From Candidatus Saccharimonadota bacterium (GTDB taxonomy: Bacteria; Patescibacteriota; Saccharimonadia; Saccharimonadales; SZUA-47), in NCBI GenBank assembly GCA_003231925.1, contig QIKK01000018.1, forward strand, positions 1 through 5,071: 5,071 nt of DNA. The letters are read 5' to 3'. Positions 1 to 4,281 of this stretch are shown piece by piece (positions within the stretch are counted from its first letter, which is position 1; each line of letters begins with the position of its first letter). The position numbers were made by a program, and so were the translations under genes. The notes under the pieces are model-generated. The model saw nothing but the letters and a program-made list of their open reading frames with translations. It made no database searches and was not told the origin of the DNA.

Positions 1-490
1 CAACGGGCAAGATCTTATCATCTAAAAAAATTGCTGCGTCTACGATATTACCATCAGATAATTTATACTGTAGTTTATAAGAAGATGGTGGTAATAGATT
101 CTGTAATATTTGTTCTAGGTAAAATTCCCCCAATACACCACGCTGTTTAGGATTTTGTAGGACGTTCTGCAGTTGCTTTAGTTCTTCAGCTACACCAACT
201 ACCCTTTTGTTGGTTTCGTCTACCTTCGTAAGACGTTCTGTAACGTCTTTCATGATTTTCGAGCTTTGAGCCAACTGTTTTGACATACTCTCTTGATTTT
301 GGTTTAATTTTGAATCAATTTGTTGTTTTAGATGATTCTGCAACTTGGTAATAGTGTCTGATAAGTGATTTATATTCTGTTGCATCAGACTAGAAGATTC
401 CTCGTTAACTTTTGGTGGTTTATTTTTATATATAAACCATAGCACTATCAAGATATTTAGAATCAAGAGTACTTCTACGATATTGTTCAT
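1..490 (-). CDS. rmuC: RmuC-family DNA recombination protein, N-terminal part (runs off the left edge)
   Basis: RmuC proteins are membrane-anchored, coiled-coil proteins with a predicted nuclease-like core; in E. coli loss of RmuC raises inversion between short repeats. The visible 163 residues start with one hydrophobic segment (about 5-21, LLILNILIVLWFI). A Gln/Ser/Asn-rich stretch likely to be coiled coil follows (about 35-112). The family hallmark comes next: NPKQRGVLGE at 113-122, then YKLSDGNIVDAAIFLDDKILPV at the edge, matching the start of the RmuC core. The rest of the core, including its C-terminal half, lies outside the window. The ATG at 490-488 is chosen because the membrane anchor follows directly and a TATAAT box lies 6 nt upstream; no Shine-Dalgarno is visible. 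It lies 63 nt downstream of the ZIP gene on the same strand but appears to have its own promoter. The family call is firm; the exact role here is inferred. Confidence 0.88.
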   Translation of the reverse strand, partial: MNNIVEVLLILNILIVLWFIYKNKPPKVNEESSSLMQQNINHLSDTITKLQNHLKQQIDSKLNQNQESMSKQLAQSSKIMKDVTERLTKVDETNKRVVGVAEELKQLQNVLQNPKQRGVLGEFYLEQILQNLLPPSSYKLQYKLSDGNIVDAAIFLDDKILPV

Positions 491-496
491 GGGTTT

Positions 497-502
497 ATTA
501 TA
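497..502 (-). promoter_or_regulatory. -10 box of the rmuC promoter, leaderless arrangement
   Basis: On the minus strand a perfect TATAAT ends 6 nt before the ATG of the RmuC gene (bases 496-491 read AAACCC). Transcription would begin at or next to the A of the start codon. No purine-rich ribosome binding site is present and no convincing -35 hexamer is seen. Confidence 0.6.
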
Positions 503-553
503 TCTTATATATAGAGTTTAGTAGTAATAGATTAAAACTAAATTAGTATTATA

Positions 554-1297
554 TTAGGCTTTAGTTACTACCATAAAAATTATTATAAACAAAACCCCAA
601 GCAATAATAGTAATGGTCTGATATCCCATCTATTTCCCTCAATTTTCTCATGAATCTCAGGGATTAAATCACTTGCTGATATGTATATAAAAAAACCAGC
701 CGTAATAGCAAGCAATGATGGCCCCGGAAACCATGAATTATTCCCCAGACTATAGGTAACTACTGCTGTAAAAACTGTTGCTAGTGCGCTAAAAAAATTA
801 AAAAGCAATACTCTAGGACGACTCATACCATTTTTTAGCATTATGCCAAAGTCGCCAATTTCTTGTGGTATTTCGTGAGCCGCAACAGCAATTGTTGTAA
901 CTATACCAATTTGCGGACTAATAAGTAATGATACGGCTATTGCCACTCCGTCCAGTCCGTTATGCAAAGTATCGCCGATCATAACTAGTGAGTTCATCGC
1001 TCCTTTCTTGGCCGACGGGTGCCCATTACGATGATTAAACCACCTTACCAATCTTTCTAAAACAAAAAATCCTAAGAATCCGTATAAGGTCATTACCAAA
1101 ACATTATTGGTATCGGAGCTCTCTTTTATAGCCTCTGGCAGTAAATCTGTAAAAGCTGCCGCTAACATTACCCCGGCTGCAAACGGGGTTGCATATATCG
1201 CCATACCATCGGCTGTTTTCTTTTTTATTAATAGTAGTGCTCCGCCTGCAAGCGAGAAAACACCACCTACAACGGATAAAAATATGACTTCTAGCAT
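554..1297 (-). CDS. ZIP-family divalent metal transporter
   Basis: ZIP proteins carry Zn2+, Fe2+ or Mn2+ into the cytoplasm across the inner membrane. The 247-residue protein has the usual bacterial ZIP length and about eight hydrophobic segments (roughly 2-24, 34-52, 68-83, 104-124, 128-148, 163-184, 193-212, 228-245). The binuclear metal site signatures are both present: HNGLDG at 112-117 in the fourth segment and HEIPQEIGD at 141-149 in the fifth. The symmetric DLLPEA (51-56) and DLIPEI (210-215) motifs are also typical. A short loop with H89 and H93 separates segments three and four. HEIPQE is typical of the LIV-1/GufA-like branch, but the transported metal cannot be read from sequence. 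It is divergent from the Fur-type gene over a 100-bp region with a palindrome, so metal-dependent repression is likely. A weak AAGGA lies 14 nt before the ATG. Confidence 0.93.
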   Translation of the reverse strand: MLEVIFLSVVGGVFSLAGGALLLIKKKTADGMAIYATPFAAGVMLAAAFTDLLPEAIKESSDTNNVLVMTLYGFLGFFVLERLVRWFNHRNGHPSAKKGAMNSLVMIGDTLHNGLDGVAIAVSLLISPQIGIVTTIAVAAHEIPQEIGDFGIMLKNGMSRPRVLLFNFFSALATVFTAVVTYSLGNNSWFPGPSLLAITAGFFIYISASDLIPEIHEKIEGNRWDIRPLLLLLGVLFIIIFMVVTKA

Positions 1298-1357
1298 GAA
1301 TTTTAAAAATATCCTTTTAATTAATACCTATAAGTAGAATACTTACCAAATAATTTT

Positions 1358-1374
1358 TTGCAACTTAGTCGCAA
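1358..1374. promoter_or_regulatory. 17-bp palindrome, candidate Fur-family operator
   Basis: TTGCAACTTAGTCGCAA pairs in seven of its eight mirrored positions around T1366; only A1362/C1370 fails. It covers the -35 hexamer of the Fur-gene promoter and the proposed -35 of the divergent ZIP promoter. A second inverted pair, GCAATT at 1371-1376 and AATTGC at 1385-1390, overlaps its right arm and the -10 box, and TTGCAA recurs at 1387-1392. Autoregulation by the adjacent Fur-type protein is the natural reading, but the motif is not a textbook Fur or Zur box. Confidence 0.5.
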
Positions 1375-1387
1375 TTTTTGTTATAAT
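1358..1387 (+). promoter_or_regulatory. Promoter of the Fur-family gene
   Basis: TTGCAA (1358-1363) and TATAAT (1382-1387) are separated by 18 nt. Transcription would begin near 1394, only about four bases before the ATG at 1398, so the message would be nearly leaderless. No Shine-Dalgarno is present in the ten bases between the -10 box and the start. Confidence 0.65.
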
Positions 1388-1397
1388 TGCAATAATC

Positions 1398-1820
1398 ATG
1401 CCACCACTGTACACAAAGATAATAAAGGATAATCATCTCAGTAACACTAAGTCTCGTCGTACCCTGTTTAAGATACTCAATCAGCAATCACAGCCGGTGA
1501 GTATTCGTAGAATTGTTAATAATGCCCTACCCTTTATGAATAAATCTACTGCCTATAGAATTTTAAATGTTTTTGATGAAGCTGGGATTATTAACTTAAC
1601 ATACGCTGGTTGGAAGCAAACCGTGGAGCTTAGCGACACCTTCAAAGGGCATCATCATCACATCAGTTGTATAGATTGTGGACAAATTATTGCCTTTGAG
1701 GAAACTCATGATTTGGTCGAACAACTTCGTCTTGTTAGCCTCAAGTATCAGTTCAAGGCTACATCGCATAGCCTTGAACTAAGAGGTATATGTGCACACT
1801 GTAGCCAAAATATTACTTAA
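1398..1820 (+). CDS. Fur-family metal-responsive transcriptional regulator (Fur/Zur/PerR type)
   Basis: Fur-family dimers bind operator DNA when loaded with a metal (Fe2+, Zn2+, Mn2+) or respond to peroxide, usually repressing uptake genes. The 140-residue length is typical. The N-terminal winged helix includes the recognition helix STAYRILNVFDEAGII (50-65). The dimerisation domain has the HHHHISCIDCG signature (85-95), with H85-H88 and E101/E102 as candidate regulatory-metal ligands, plus H124. Two CxxC pairs, C91/C94 and C132/C135, form the structural zinc site. It diverges from the ZIP transporter and its promoter overlaps a palindrome, so I infer that it represses the importer and itself, with zinc as a reasonable guess for the co-repressor. 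Family membership is firm; the metal is not. It ends 30 nt before the convergent CorA gene, with no terminator hairpin seen between them. Confidence 0.92.
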   Translation: MPPLYTKIIKDNHLSNTKSRRTLFKILNQQSQPVSIRRIVNNALPFMNKSTAYRILNVFDEAGIINLTYAGWKQTVELSDTFKGHHHHISCIDCGQIIAFEETHDLVEQLRLVSLKYQFKATSHSLELRGICAHCSQNIT

Positions 1821-1850
1821 TTCATACAATCACTAAAGGAACTAGGCAAA

Positions 1851-2774
1851 TTATAGCCAACGTTTACGTTTAAAAAACATAATAAATCCGATAGTTAAAA
1901 ATATGGTAAACCCGCCGACAATCCAAAAAGCCTGGTCATGTGACTGAAAAGGTAGAGCTACATTCATCCCATAAATACCCCCTATAACCGTTGGTATAGA
2001 AATAAATATTGCAATACTTGTCAACCGTTTAAAGACCCTATTTAAATTGTTCGTTGCGATGGTATTATAGGCTTCCCTCATATTTTGAATTGTTTTTAAG
2101 CGACTTTTTGTTAGCTCTATAAGTTCGCTTGATGACAGCTCTAGATCCTCTATTAAATCTTCATCGGCCTCATGTAGCTTGATATATTTCCCACTCAGTA
2201 GTGCATGTAATACTATCCCGTAGGGTTGCAGAGCTGCTAGAAATTCATTTAGGTCTTCCTCGACATCAATAAAACTTAAAATATCCTTGTTGTTAACAAT
2301 CGCACCCTGTAAACGCGACCTAGTACTCAATATTTTTTTAGTAACGGAGTTTAAATACAGCCGATACCCCTTATTTAGCTCTTCTAGAATCTGTAAAACT
2401 AGCTTAAGCTTCTGGGTCGTGACAATCTTCCCCGAAGATATTATGTTATCTATAGGATCAGAGTTAATCCTTGATATGGTTACTAATCTGTCCGGTGTTA
2501 TTACAATTAATAATGGATGCGTGCTGGTATATTCACCCGATGGACGGCTGTATCTAACATAGATATATAGGTTATCATTATCGTGTTCAATACGCGGTGA
2601 TTCATAGAGATCTAAACCATCTTTTAGTAAATTTACATCTAGGTTACAGGTGTCTGCAAGTAATCTAAGCCCTTCTGGGCTGGGGTTTACAACTCTTGTC
2701 CAAGAACCCATTTTAGCGTCTTTAATTTCGTCTAGTTTCTCTCCTCTAATATTACGAAAATACGTTTTTTGCAT
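1851..2774 (-). CDS. corA: CorA-family magnesium/divalent cation transporter
   Basis: CorA forms pentameric channels that admit Mg2+ (sometimes Co2+, Ni2+; some relatives export Zn2+). The 307-residue protein shows the family plan. The N-terminal cytoplasmic alpha/beta domain (about 1-140) is followed by a long helical stalk (about 141-250), with the first membrane helix at about 251-268 ending in the invariant pore motif YGMN at 268-271. A short periplasmic loop and the second helix (about 283-301) come next. The protein ends in the basic tail KRKRWL, as expected for the cytoplasmic positive ring. The ATG at 2774 is supported by TATAGT seven nt upstream, again without a Shine-Dalgarno. It is convergent with the Fur gene and lies downstream of the LssY-domain gene on the same strand, with a 72-nt gap. 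The exact ion is inferred from family membership. Confidence 0.95.
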   Translation of the reverse strand: MQKTYFRNIRGEKLDEIKDAKMGSWTRVVNPSPEGLRLLADTCNLDVNLLKDGLDLYESPRIEHDNDNLYIYVRYSRPSGEYTSTHPLLIVITPDRLVTISRINSDPIDNIISSGKIVTTQKLKLVLQILEELNKGYRLYLNSVTKKILSTRSRLQGAIVNNKDILSFIDVEEDLNEFLAALQPYGIVLHALLSGKYIKLHEADEDLIEDLELSSSELIELTKSRLKTIQNMREAYNTIATNNLNRVFKRLTSIAIFISIPTVIGGIYGMNVALPFQSHDQAFWIVGGFTIFLTIGFIMFFKRKRWL

Positions 2775-2781
2775 AAACTTA

Positions 2782-2787
2782 ACTATA
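2782..2787 (-). promoter_or_regulatory. -10 box of the corA promoter, leaderless arrangement
   Basis: On the minus strand TATAGT ends seven nt before the corA ATG, the same geometry as at the RmuC gene. The candidate -35 (TGGCGA, 17 nt further up) is a poor match. No ribosome binding site is visible. Confidence 0.45.
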
Positions 2788-2846
2788 TATGACTTTTAGA
2801 CTTGTCGCCACTTCTTATTTCAGGATAACTGTTTTTGGCTTGTTGT

Positions 2847-3656
2847 TTAAAGTGTTATAAATGGTAGAGAGCCATCTGTCTTTATCATATCTCCGCCACT
2901 GTTTCTGTCATGATAGGAAGCCGTGAAGTGTTTTACTACCTCAATATTTTTTATGCTACCCGTCTTCTTTAAGGTGTCGATTACGTATTCACGCTCCTCG
3001 TCGATATCCTCATGAATTCTGTGGTCAATCTGCCCGCTTGTCATTTTAATTCCTAGCCTAGTGTCATAGGTCGCTGCAGCCAACCAATCTGCTTTTCTAC
3101 CACCTGGCATATACCAATGTTTTGGAGTTTTCCAGAATCTAATATGGTGACGCGTATTTGGAGATCCGCCAACTTCCTGCTGATAAGCAAAATCTTGTTT
3201 ACGGTTAAATAGGTACATACCCCCAACTGGAGCATTAGGATAACTTCTGTGAAAGATTGAACAATATGCAGTTTTAATAAAAGTTTTTGTCGTCAAGTCC
3301 TCGGCTTTATCCCAGTTGGCTTTTTGCATAGCGCTATGTATTTCTGGTTCAGTCCCGTACAAAGCTAGATTCACAGGGTCGCTTAATAGACCGTCTGGGC
3401 TTCTTATCCTCCCTACAAAATAATTAGGTAAATAGTATTTAGTCATGATGCGATGAATACGCGGTATGACTATATAAGAAGACAAAAGCCACAGTCCAAA
3501 TATAGGAATTACCTGTCGAGATCCGTTAATAGCTTCTGAGAGCAGTATCTTATATACCACATAGAAAATAGCAATAATGATGACTAATCTTGCAAAACGT
3601 AGCAATAAAGTTACAACATTAACTGTAATTTTTGGTATGTGGCGTATGGCGTTCAC
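2847..3656 (-). CDS. Membrane protein with LssY C-terminal domain
   Basis: The biochemical role of the LssY C-terminal domain is unknown; it was named after a Legionella protein encoded near a type I secretion locus. Here it stands alone behind two hydrophobic segments (about 11-38 and 48-66), followed by a basic stretch. The domain runs from about 92 to 230. It is recognised by DPVNLALYGTE (93-103), a WDKAEDLT segment (115-122), MYLFNRKQDFAYQQ (147-160), RHHIRFWKTP (169-178), WLAAATYDTRLGI (191-203) and HRIHEDIDEEREYV (212-225). The conserved His, Trp, Asp and Glu residues suggest a soluble, possibly enzymatic or metal-binding fold; this is inference. Translation starts at GTG 3656: the codon just before it is an in-frame TAA, and the next ATG (residue 71) would remove both membrane segments. 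A 13-bp perfect palindrome lies 6 nt upstream of the start. It lies 72 nt before corA on the same strand. Confidence 0.82.
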   Translation of the reverse strand: MNAIRHIPKITVNVVTLLLRFARLVIIIAIFYVVYKILLSEAINGSRQVIPIFGLWLLSSYIVIPRIHRIMTKYYLPNYFVGRIRSPDGLLSDPVNLALYGTEPEIHSAMQKANWDKAEDLTTKTFIKTAYCSIFHRSYPNAPVGGMYLFNRKQDFAYQQEVGGSPNTRHHIRFWKTPKHWYMPGGRKADWLAAATYDTRLGIKMTSGQIDHRIHEDIDEEREYVIDTLKKTGSIKNIEVVKHFTASYHDRNSGGDMIKTDGSLPFITL

Positions 3657-3662
3657 TTATGA

Positions 3663-3675
3663 GCTACACTGTAGC
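3663..3675. promoter_or_regulatory. 13-bp perfect palindrome before the LssY-domain gene
   Basis: GCTACA, one central C, then TGTAGC form a perfect inverted repeat whose right end, read on the minus strand, is 6 nt from the GTG start. It could be an operator, or a leader hairpin (impossible with a one-base loop unless the inner pairs open). On the minus strand TACAGT, a possible -10 box, overlaps it. The function is unproven. Confidence 0.35.
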
Positions 3676-3797
3676 ACTGATGGTGTTGTATAGCTAATTG
3701 ACAGATGGTGTTTGGAGGCGCAAAAAAAAGATTACTCCACCAGTATTTTACATACATCCCGTCTGCCAGTTTATTGTACTATTGAGAGGATGCCATC

Positions 3798-3825
3798 TTG
3801 ATGATATTATCAATAATAGTATACA
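3798..3825 (+). promoter_or_regulatory. Promoter of the structured RNA
   Basis: TTGATG (3798-3803) and TATACA (3820-3825) are separated by 16 nt, and position 3831, the first base of the tRNA-Gln-like sequence, is six bases past the -10 box. The spacer is filled by a 14-bp palindrome, TATTAT-CA-ATAATA (3805-3818), which might be an operator or simply AT-rich coincidence. The placement argues that 3831 is a true transcription start. Confidence 0.6.
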
Positions 3826-3830
3826 GATAT

Positions 3831-3847
3831 TGGGATGTCGCCAAGTG
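3831..3847 (+). repeat. Copy of the tRNA-Gln 5' end (acceptor strand and start of the D arm)
   Basis: TGGGATGTCGCCAAGTG is identical to 4282-4298, the first 17 nt of the intact tRNA-Gln. The match stops inside the D loop, where the first insert begins. The D-stem strand GCC (3840-3842) can still pair with GGC at 3874-3876, on the far side of the first hairpin. Confidence 0.9.
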
Positions 3848-3875
3848 TGAGAAAGCCCAGTGGGCTTTTGCAAGG
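3847..3875 (+). other. Hairpin module alpha-1
   Basis: GTGA, stem GAAAGCCC, triloop AGT, stem GGGCTTTT (eight pairs, one G-U), then GCAAGG. The constant flanks GTGA and GCAAGG could form an internal loop with two sheared G-A pairs around U-A and G-C. Confidence 0.75.
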
Positions 3876-3889
3876 CCGGAGACCCGGCC
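3874..3889 (+). other. GC-rich hairpin inside the RNA
   Basis: GGCCGG and CCGGCC form a six-pair stem with loop AGAC. It follows the first alpha module and competes with the possible D-stem pairing of GGC at 3874-3876. Confidence 0.6.
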
Positions 3890-3907
3890 CTGGCCGAGTC
3901 GAGGAGT

Positions 3908-3928
3908 GTGAGAAGTAACTTCGCAAGG
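3908..3928 (+). other. Hairpin module alpha-2
   Basis: GTGA, stem GAAG, triloop TAA, stem CTTC, then GCAAGG. The flanks are the same as in alpha-1, with a shorter and different stem. The ten bases AGTGTGAGAA at 3905-3914 also repeat 3844-3853. Confidence 0.7.
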
Positions 3929-3972
3929 AAACTTTCCGATGAAAACTTGTTTTCAATCGTGAAATTTCGGGG
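3927..3972 (+). other. Hairpin module beta-1 with CUUG tetraloop
   Basis: GGAAAC, then TTTCCGAT, then stem GAAAA (3941-3945), loop CTTG and TTTTC (3950-3954), then AATCGTGAAATTTCGGGG. CUUG is a known stable RNA tetraloop. The same plan recurs at 4074-4122 with another stem. Confidence 0.7.
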
Positions 3973-3986
3973 TCGCGGAACGTGAC
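3967..3986 (+). other. Hairpin module delta-1
   Basis: TCGGGGTCGC precedes and overlaps the stem GTCGCG (3972-3977), triloop GAA and CGTGAC (3981-3986), six pairs with one G-U. The closing pair is G-C here and T-A in delta-2. Confidence 0.7.
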
Positions 3987-3987
3987 G

Positions 3988-4022
3988 ACGGCTGATTTAC
4001 AGTTTACTGTAAGTAAGACCGT
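3988..4022 (+). other. Hairpin module gamma-1
   Basis: The outer stem ACGG/CCGT continues as CT/AG, followed by an internal loop GAT (3994-3996) facing GTA (4013-4015). The inner stem is TTACAG/CTGTAA with loop TTTA. CTGATTTACA (3992-4001) and AAGTAAG (4011-4017) recur in gamma-2. GAU facing AGUA resembles a bulged-G (loop E) motif; this is inference. Confidence 0.65.
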
Positions 4023-4026
4023 GACA

Positions 4027-4051
4027 GGTTCTGGTCCATGCATTCGCAGGT
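4027..4051 (+). repeat. 25-nt exact copy of the tRNA-Gln anticodon loop to T-stem segment
   Basis: Identical to 4310-4334 of the intact tRNA-Gln, from the last two bases of the 5' anticodon-stem strand (GG) through the CTG anticodon, variable loop and 5' T-stem strand. The preceding bases (TGACA) no longer complete the anticodon stem: only two of its five pairs can form. The match ends one base into the T loop, where the second insert begins. Confidence 0.9.
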
Positions 4052-4053
4052 GA

Positions 4054-4073
4054 AAACTGCCTAAAGGCAGTTT
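4054..4073 (+). other. Eight-pair hairpin at the start of the second insert
   Basis: AAACTGCC (4054-4061), loop TAAA, GGCAGTTT (4066-4073), perfectly paired. CTGC at 4057-4060 could instead pair with GCAG at 4046-4049 of the tRNA-derived segment, so two folds are possible. Confidence 0.65.
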
Positions 4074-4123
4074 GGAAACGAATCTTCCGATGGTAACTTG
4101 TTACCAATAGCGAAGTTTGGGGT
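4074..4123 (+). other. Hairpin module beta-2 with CUUG tetraloop
   Basis: GGAAAC, GAATC, TTCCGA, then stem TGGTAA (4091-4096), loop CTTG and TTACCA (4101-4106), then AATAGCGAAGTTTGGGGT. Flanks and tetraloop match beta-1 while the stem differs and is still fully paired. Confidence 0.7.
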
Positions 4124-4150
4124 GAGACGATTCAGTGAATCGTCGCAAGG
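4122..4150 (+). other. Hairpin module alpha-3
   Basis: GTGA, stem GACGATTC, triloop AGT, stem GAATCGTC (eight perfect pairs), then GCAAGG. Flanks and triloop match alpha-1, but the stem sequence is almost wholly different. Confidence 0.78.
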
Positions 4151-4154
4151 ATCA

Positions 4155-4188
4155 CTAACTGATTTACAACTTGTTGAAAGTAAGTTAG
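4155..4188 (+). other. Hairpin module gamma-2
   Basis: Outer stem CTAACT (4155-4160)/AGTTAG (4183-4188), then GAT facing AGTA, then an inner stem ending in CAA, loop CTTG, TTG (4167-4176). The outer stem pairs with a sequence unlike gamma-1, while CTGATTTACA and AAGTAAG are shared. The CUUG tetraloop here replaces the TTTA loop of gamma-1. Confidence 0.65.
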
Positions 4189-4190
4189 GA

Positions 4191-4223
4191 TCGGGGTCGC
4201 TGAAAGTGACCGCGGAACGTGAC
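4191..4223 (+). other. Hairpin modules delta-2 and delta-3
   Basis: Delta-2: TCGGGGTCGC (as in delta-1), stem GTCGCT (4196-4201), triloop GAA, AGTGAC (4205-4210). Delta-3: CGCG (4211-4214), GAA, CGTG (4218-4221). The 13 bases CGCGGAACGTGAC at 4211-4223 repeat 3974-3986 exactly. Confidence 0.65.
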
Positions 4224-4264
4224 CGAATCCCGCCCATTTTAACAATTCGAACCTTAATCTAGGG

Positions 4265-4270
4265 TAAAAT
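4265..4270 (+). promoter_or_regulatory. Possible -10 box for tRNA-Gln
   Basis: TAAAAT ends 11 nt before the mature tRNA 5' end, leaving a short leader for RNase P to remove. No clear -35 is seen at 16-18 nt upstream. The tRNA may also be made by read-through from the upstream RNA promoter. Confidence 0.4.
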
Positions 4271-4281
4271 AGATAAGGCAA

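Larger units (their letters stand above)
1298..1397. promoter_or_regulatory. Divergent control region between the ZIP and Fur-type genes
   Basis: These 100 bp separate two divergent start codons. The plus-strand promoter for the Fur gene is clear. For the ZIP gene on the minus strand, the self-complementary TTGCAA at 1363-1358 can serve as a -35 with TATTCT at 1341-1336 (16-nt spacer) as a -10, giving a leader of about 30 nt that contains the weak AAGGA at 1316-1312. If so, the two promoters share one -35 element lying inside the palindrome, and a repressor bound there would shut both. The ZIP promoter assignment is tentative. Confidence 0.55.
3831..4242 (+). ncRNA. Candidate structured non-coding RNA built on a tRNA-Gln scaffold
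   Basis: No convincing protein is encoded on either strand. The stretch is visibly richer in G+C than its surroundings and dense in perfect hairpins. Its framework is tRNA-Gln: 3831-3847 equals the first 17 nt of the intact tRNA at 4282, 4027-4051 equals its anticodon-loop to T-stem segment (25 nt), and about 4224-4242 resembles its T-loop/acceptor end (CGAATCC, GC, CAT). Between these lie two inserts of about 165-170 nt, at the D-loop and T-loop positions. The inserts share hairpin modules called here alpha (three copies), beta (two), gamma (two) and delta (three), plus two unique hairpins (3874-3889 and 4054-4073). Stems differ between copies but stay paired. A promoter sits directly upstream. 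No strong terminator lies before tRNA-Gln, so a joint transcript is likely. It does not match RNase P, tmRNA, SRP RNA or group I/II introns as far as I can tell. The function is unknown and the 3' end is approximate. Confidence 0.7.

Noticed and set aside
1107..1337. Plus-strand open frame opposite the ZIP gene
   Set aside because: Shadow of the well-supported ZIP gene, with low-complexity Ala/Ser-rich translation.
2287..2562. Plus-strand open frame opposite corA
   Set aside because: Lies wholly within the firm CorA gene on the other strand and resembles no family.
3053..3235. Minus-strand open frame within the LssY-domain gene
   Set aside because: Overlaps the recognised LssY domain in another frame.
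3679..3712. Direct repeat GATGGTGTT (3679-3687 and 3704-3712)
   Set aside because: Two nine-base copies with no other support; could be chance.
3714..3738. A possible terminator around the eight-A run (GGAG ... CTCC)
   Set aside because: The T run on the minus strand lies in the loop rather than after the stem, and no gene ends here.
3810..4043. Open frame of 77 codons on the minus strand beginning MHGPEP
   Set aside because: It lies antisense to the hairpin-rich RNA. Its MHGPEP start is simply the reverse reading of the 25-nt tRNA-Gln copy, and the frame at 4132-4326 begins the same way from the true tRNA.
3847..4223. CRISPR array
   Set aside because: The repeats are short, differ in stem sequence, are unevenly spaced and fold as hairpins; there are no regular spacers or cas genes.
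3831..4242. RNase P RNA, tmRNA or SRP RNA
   Set aside because: The conserved RNase P P4 strands, the tmRNA 5' start and tag frame, and the SRP GGAAGGAAGCA-type loop are all missing by eye.
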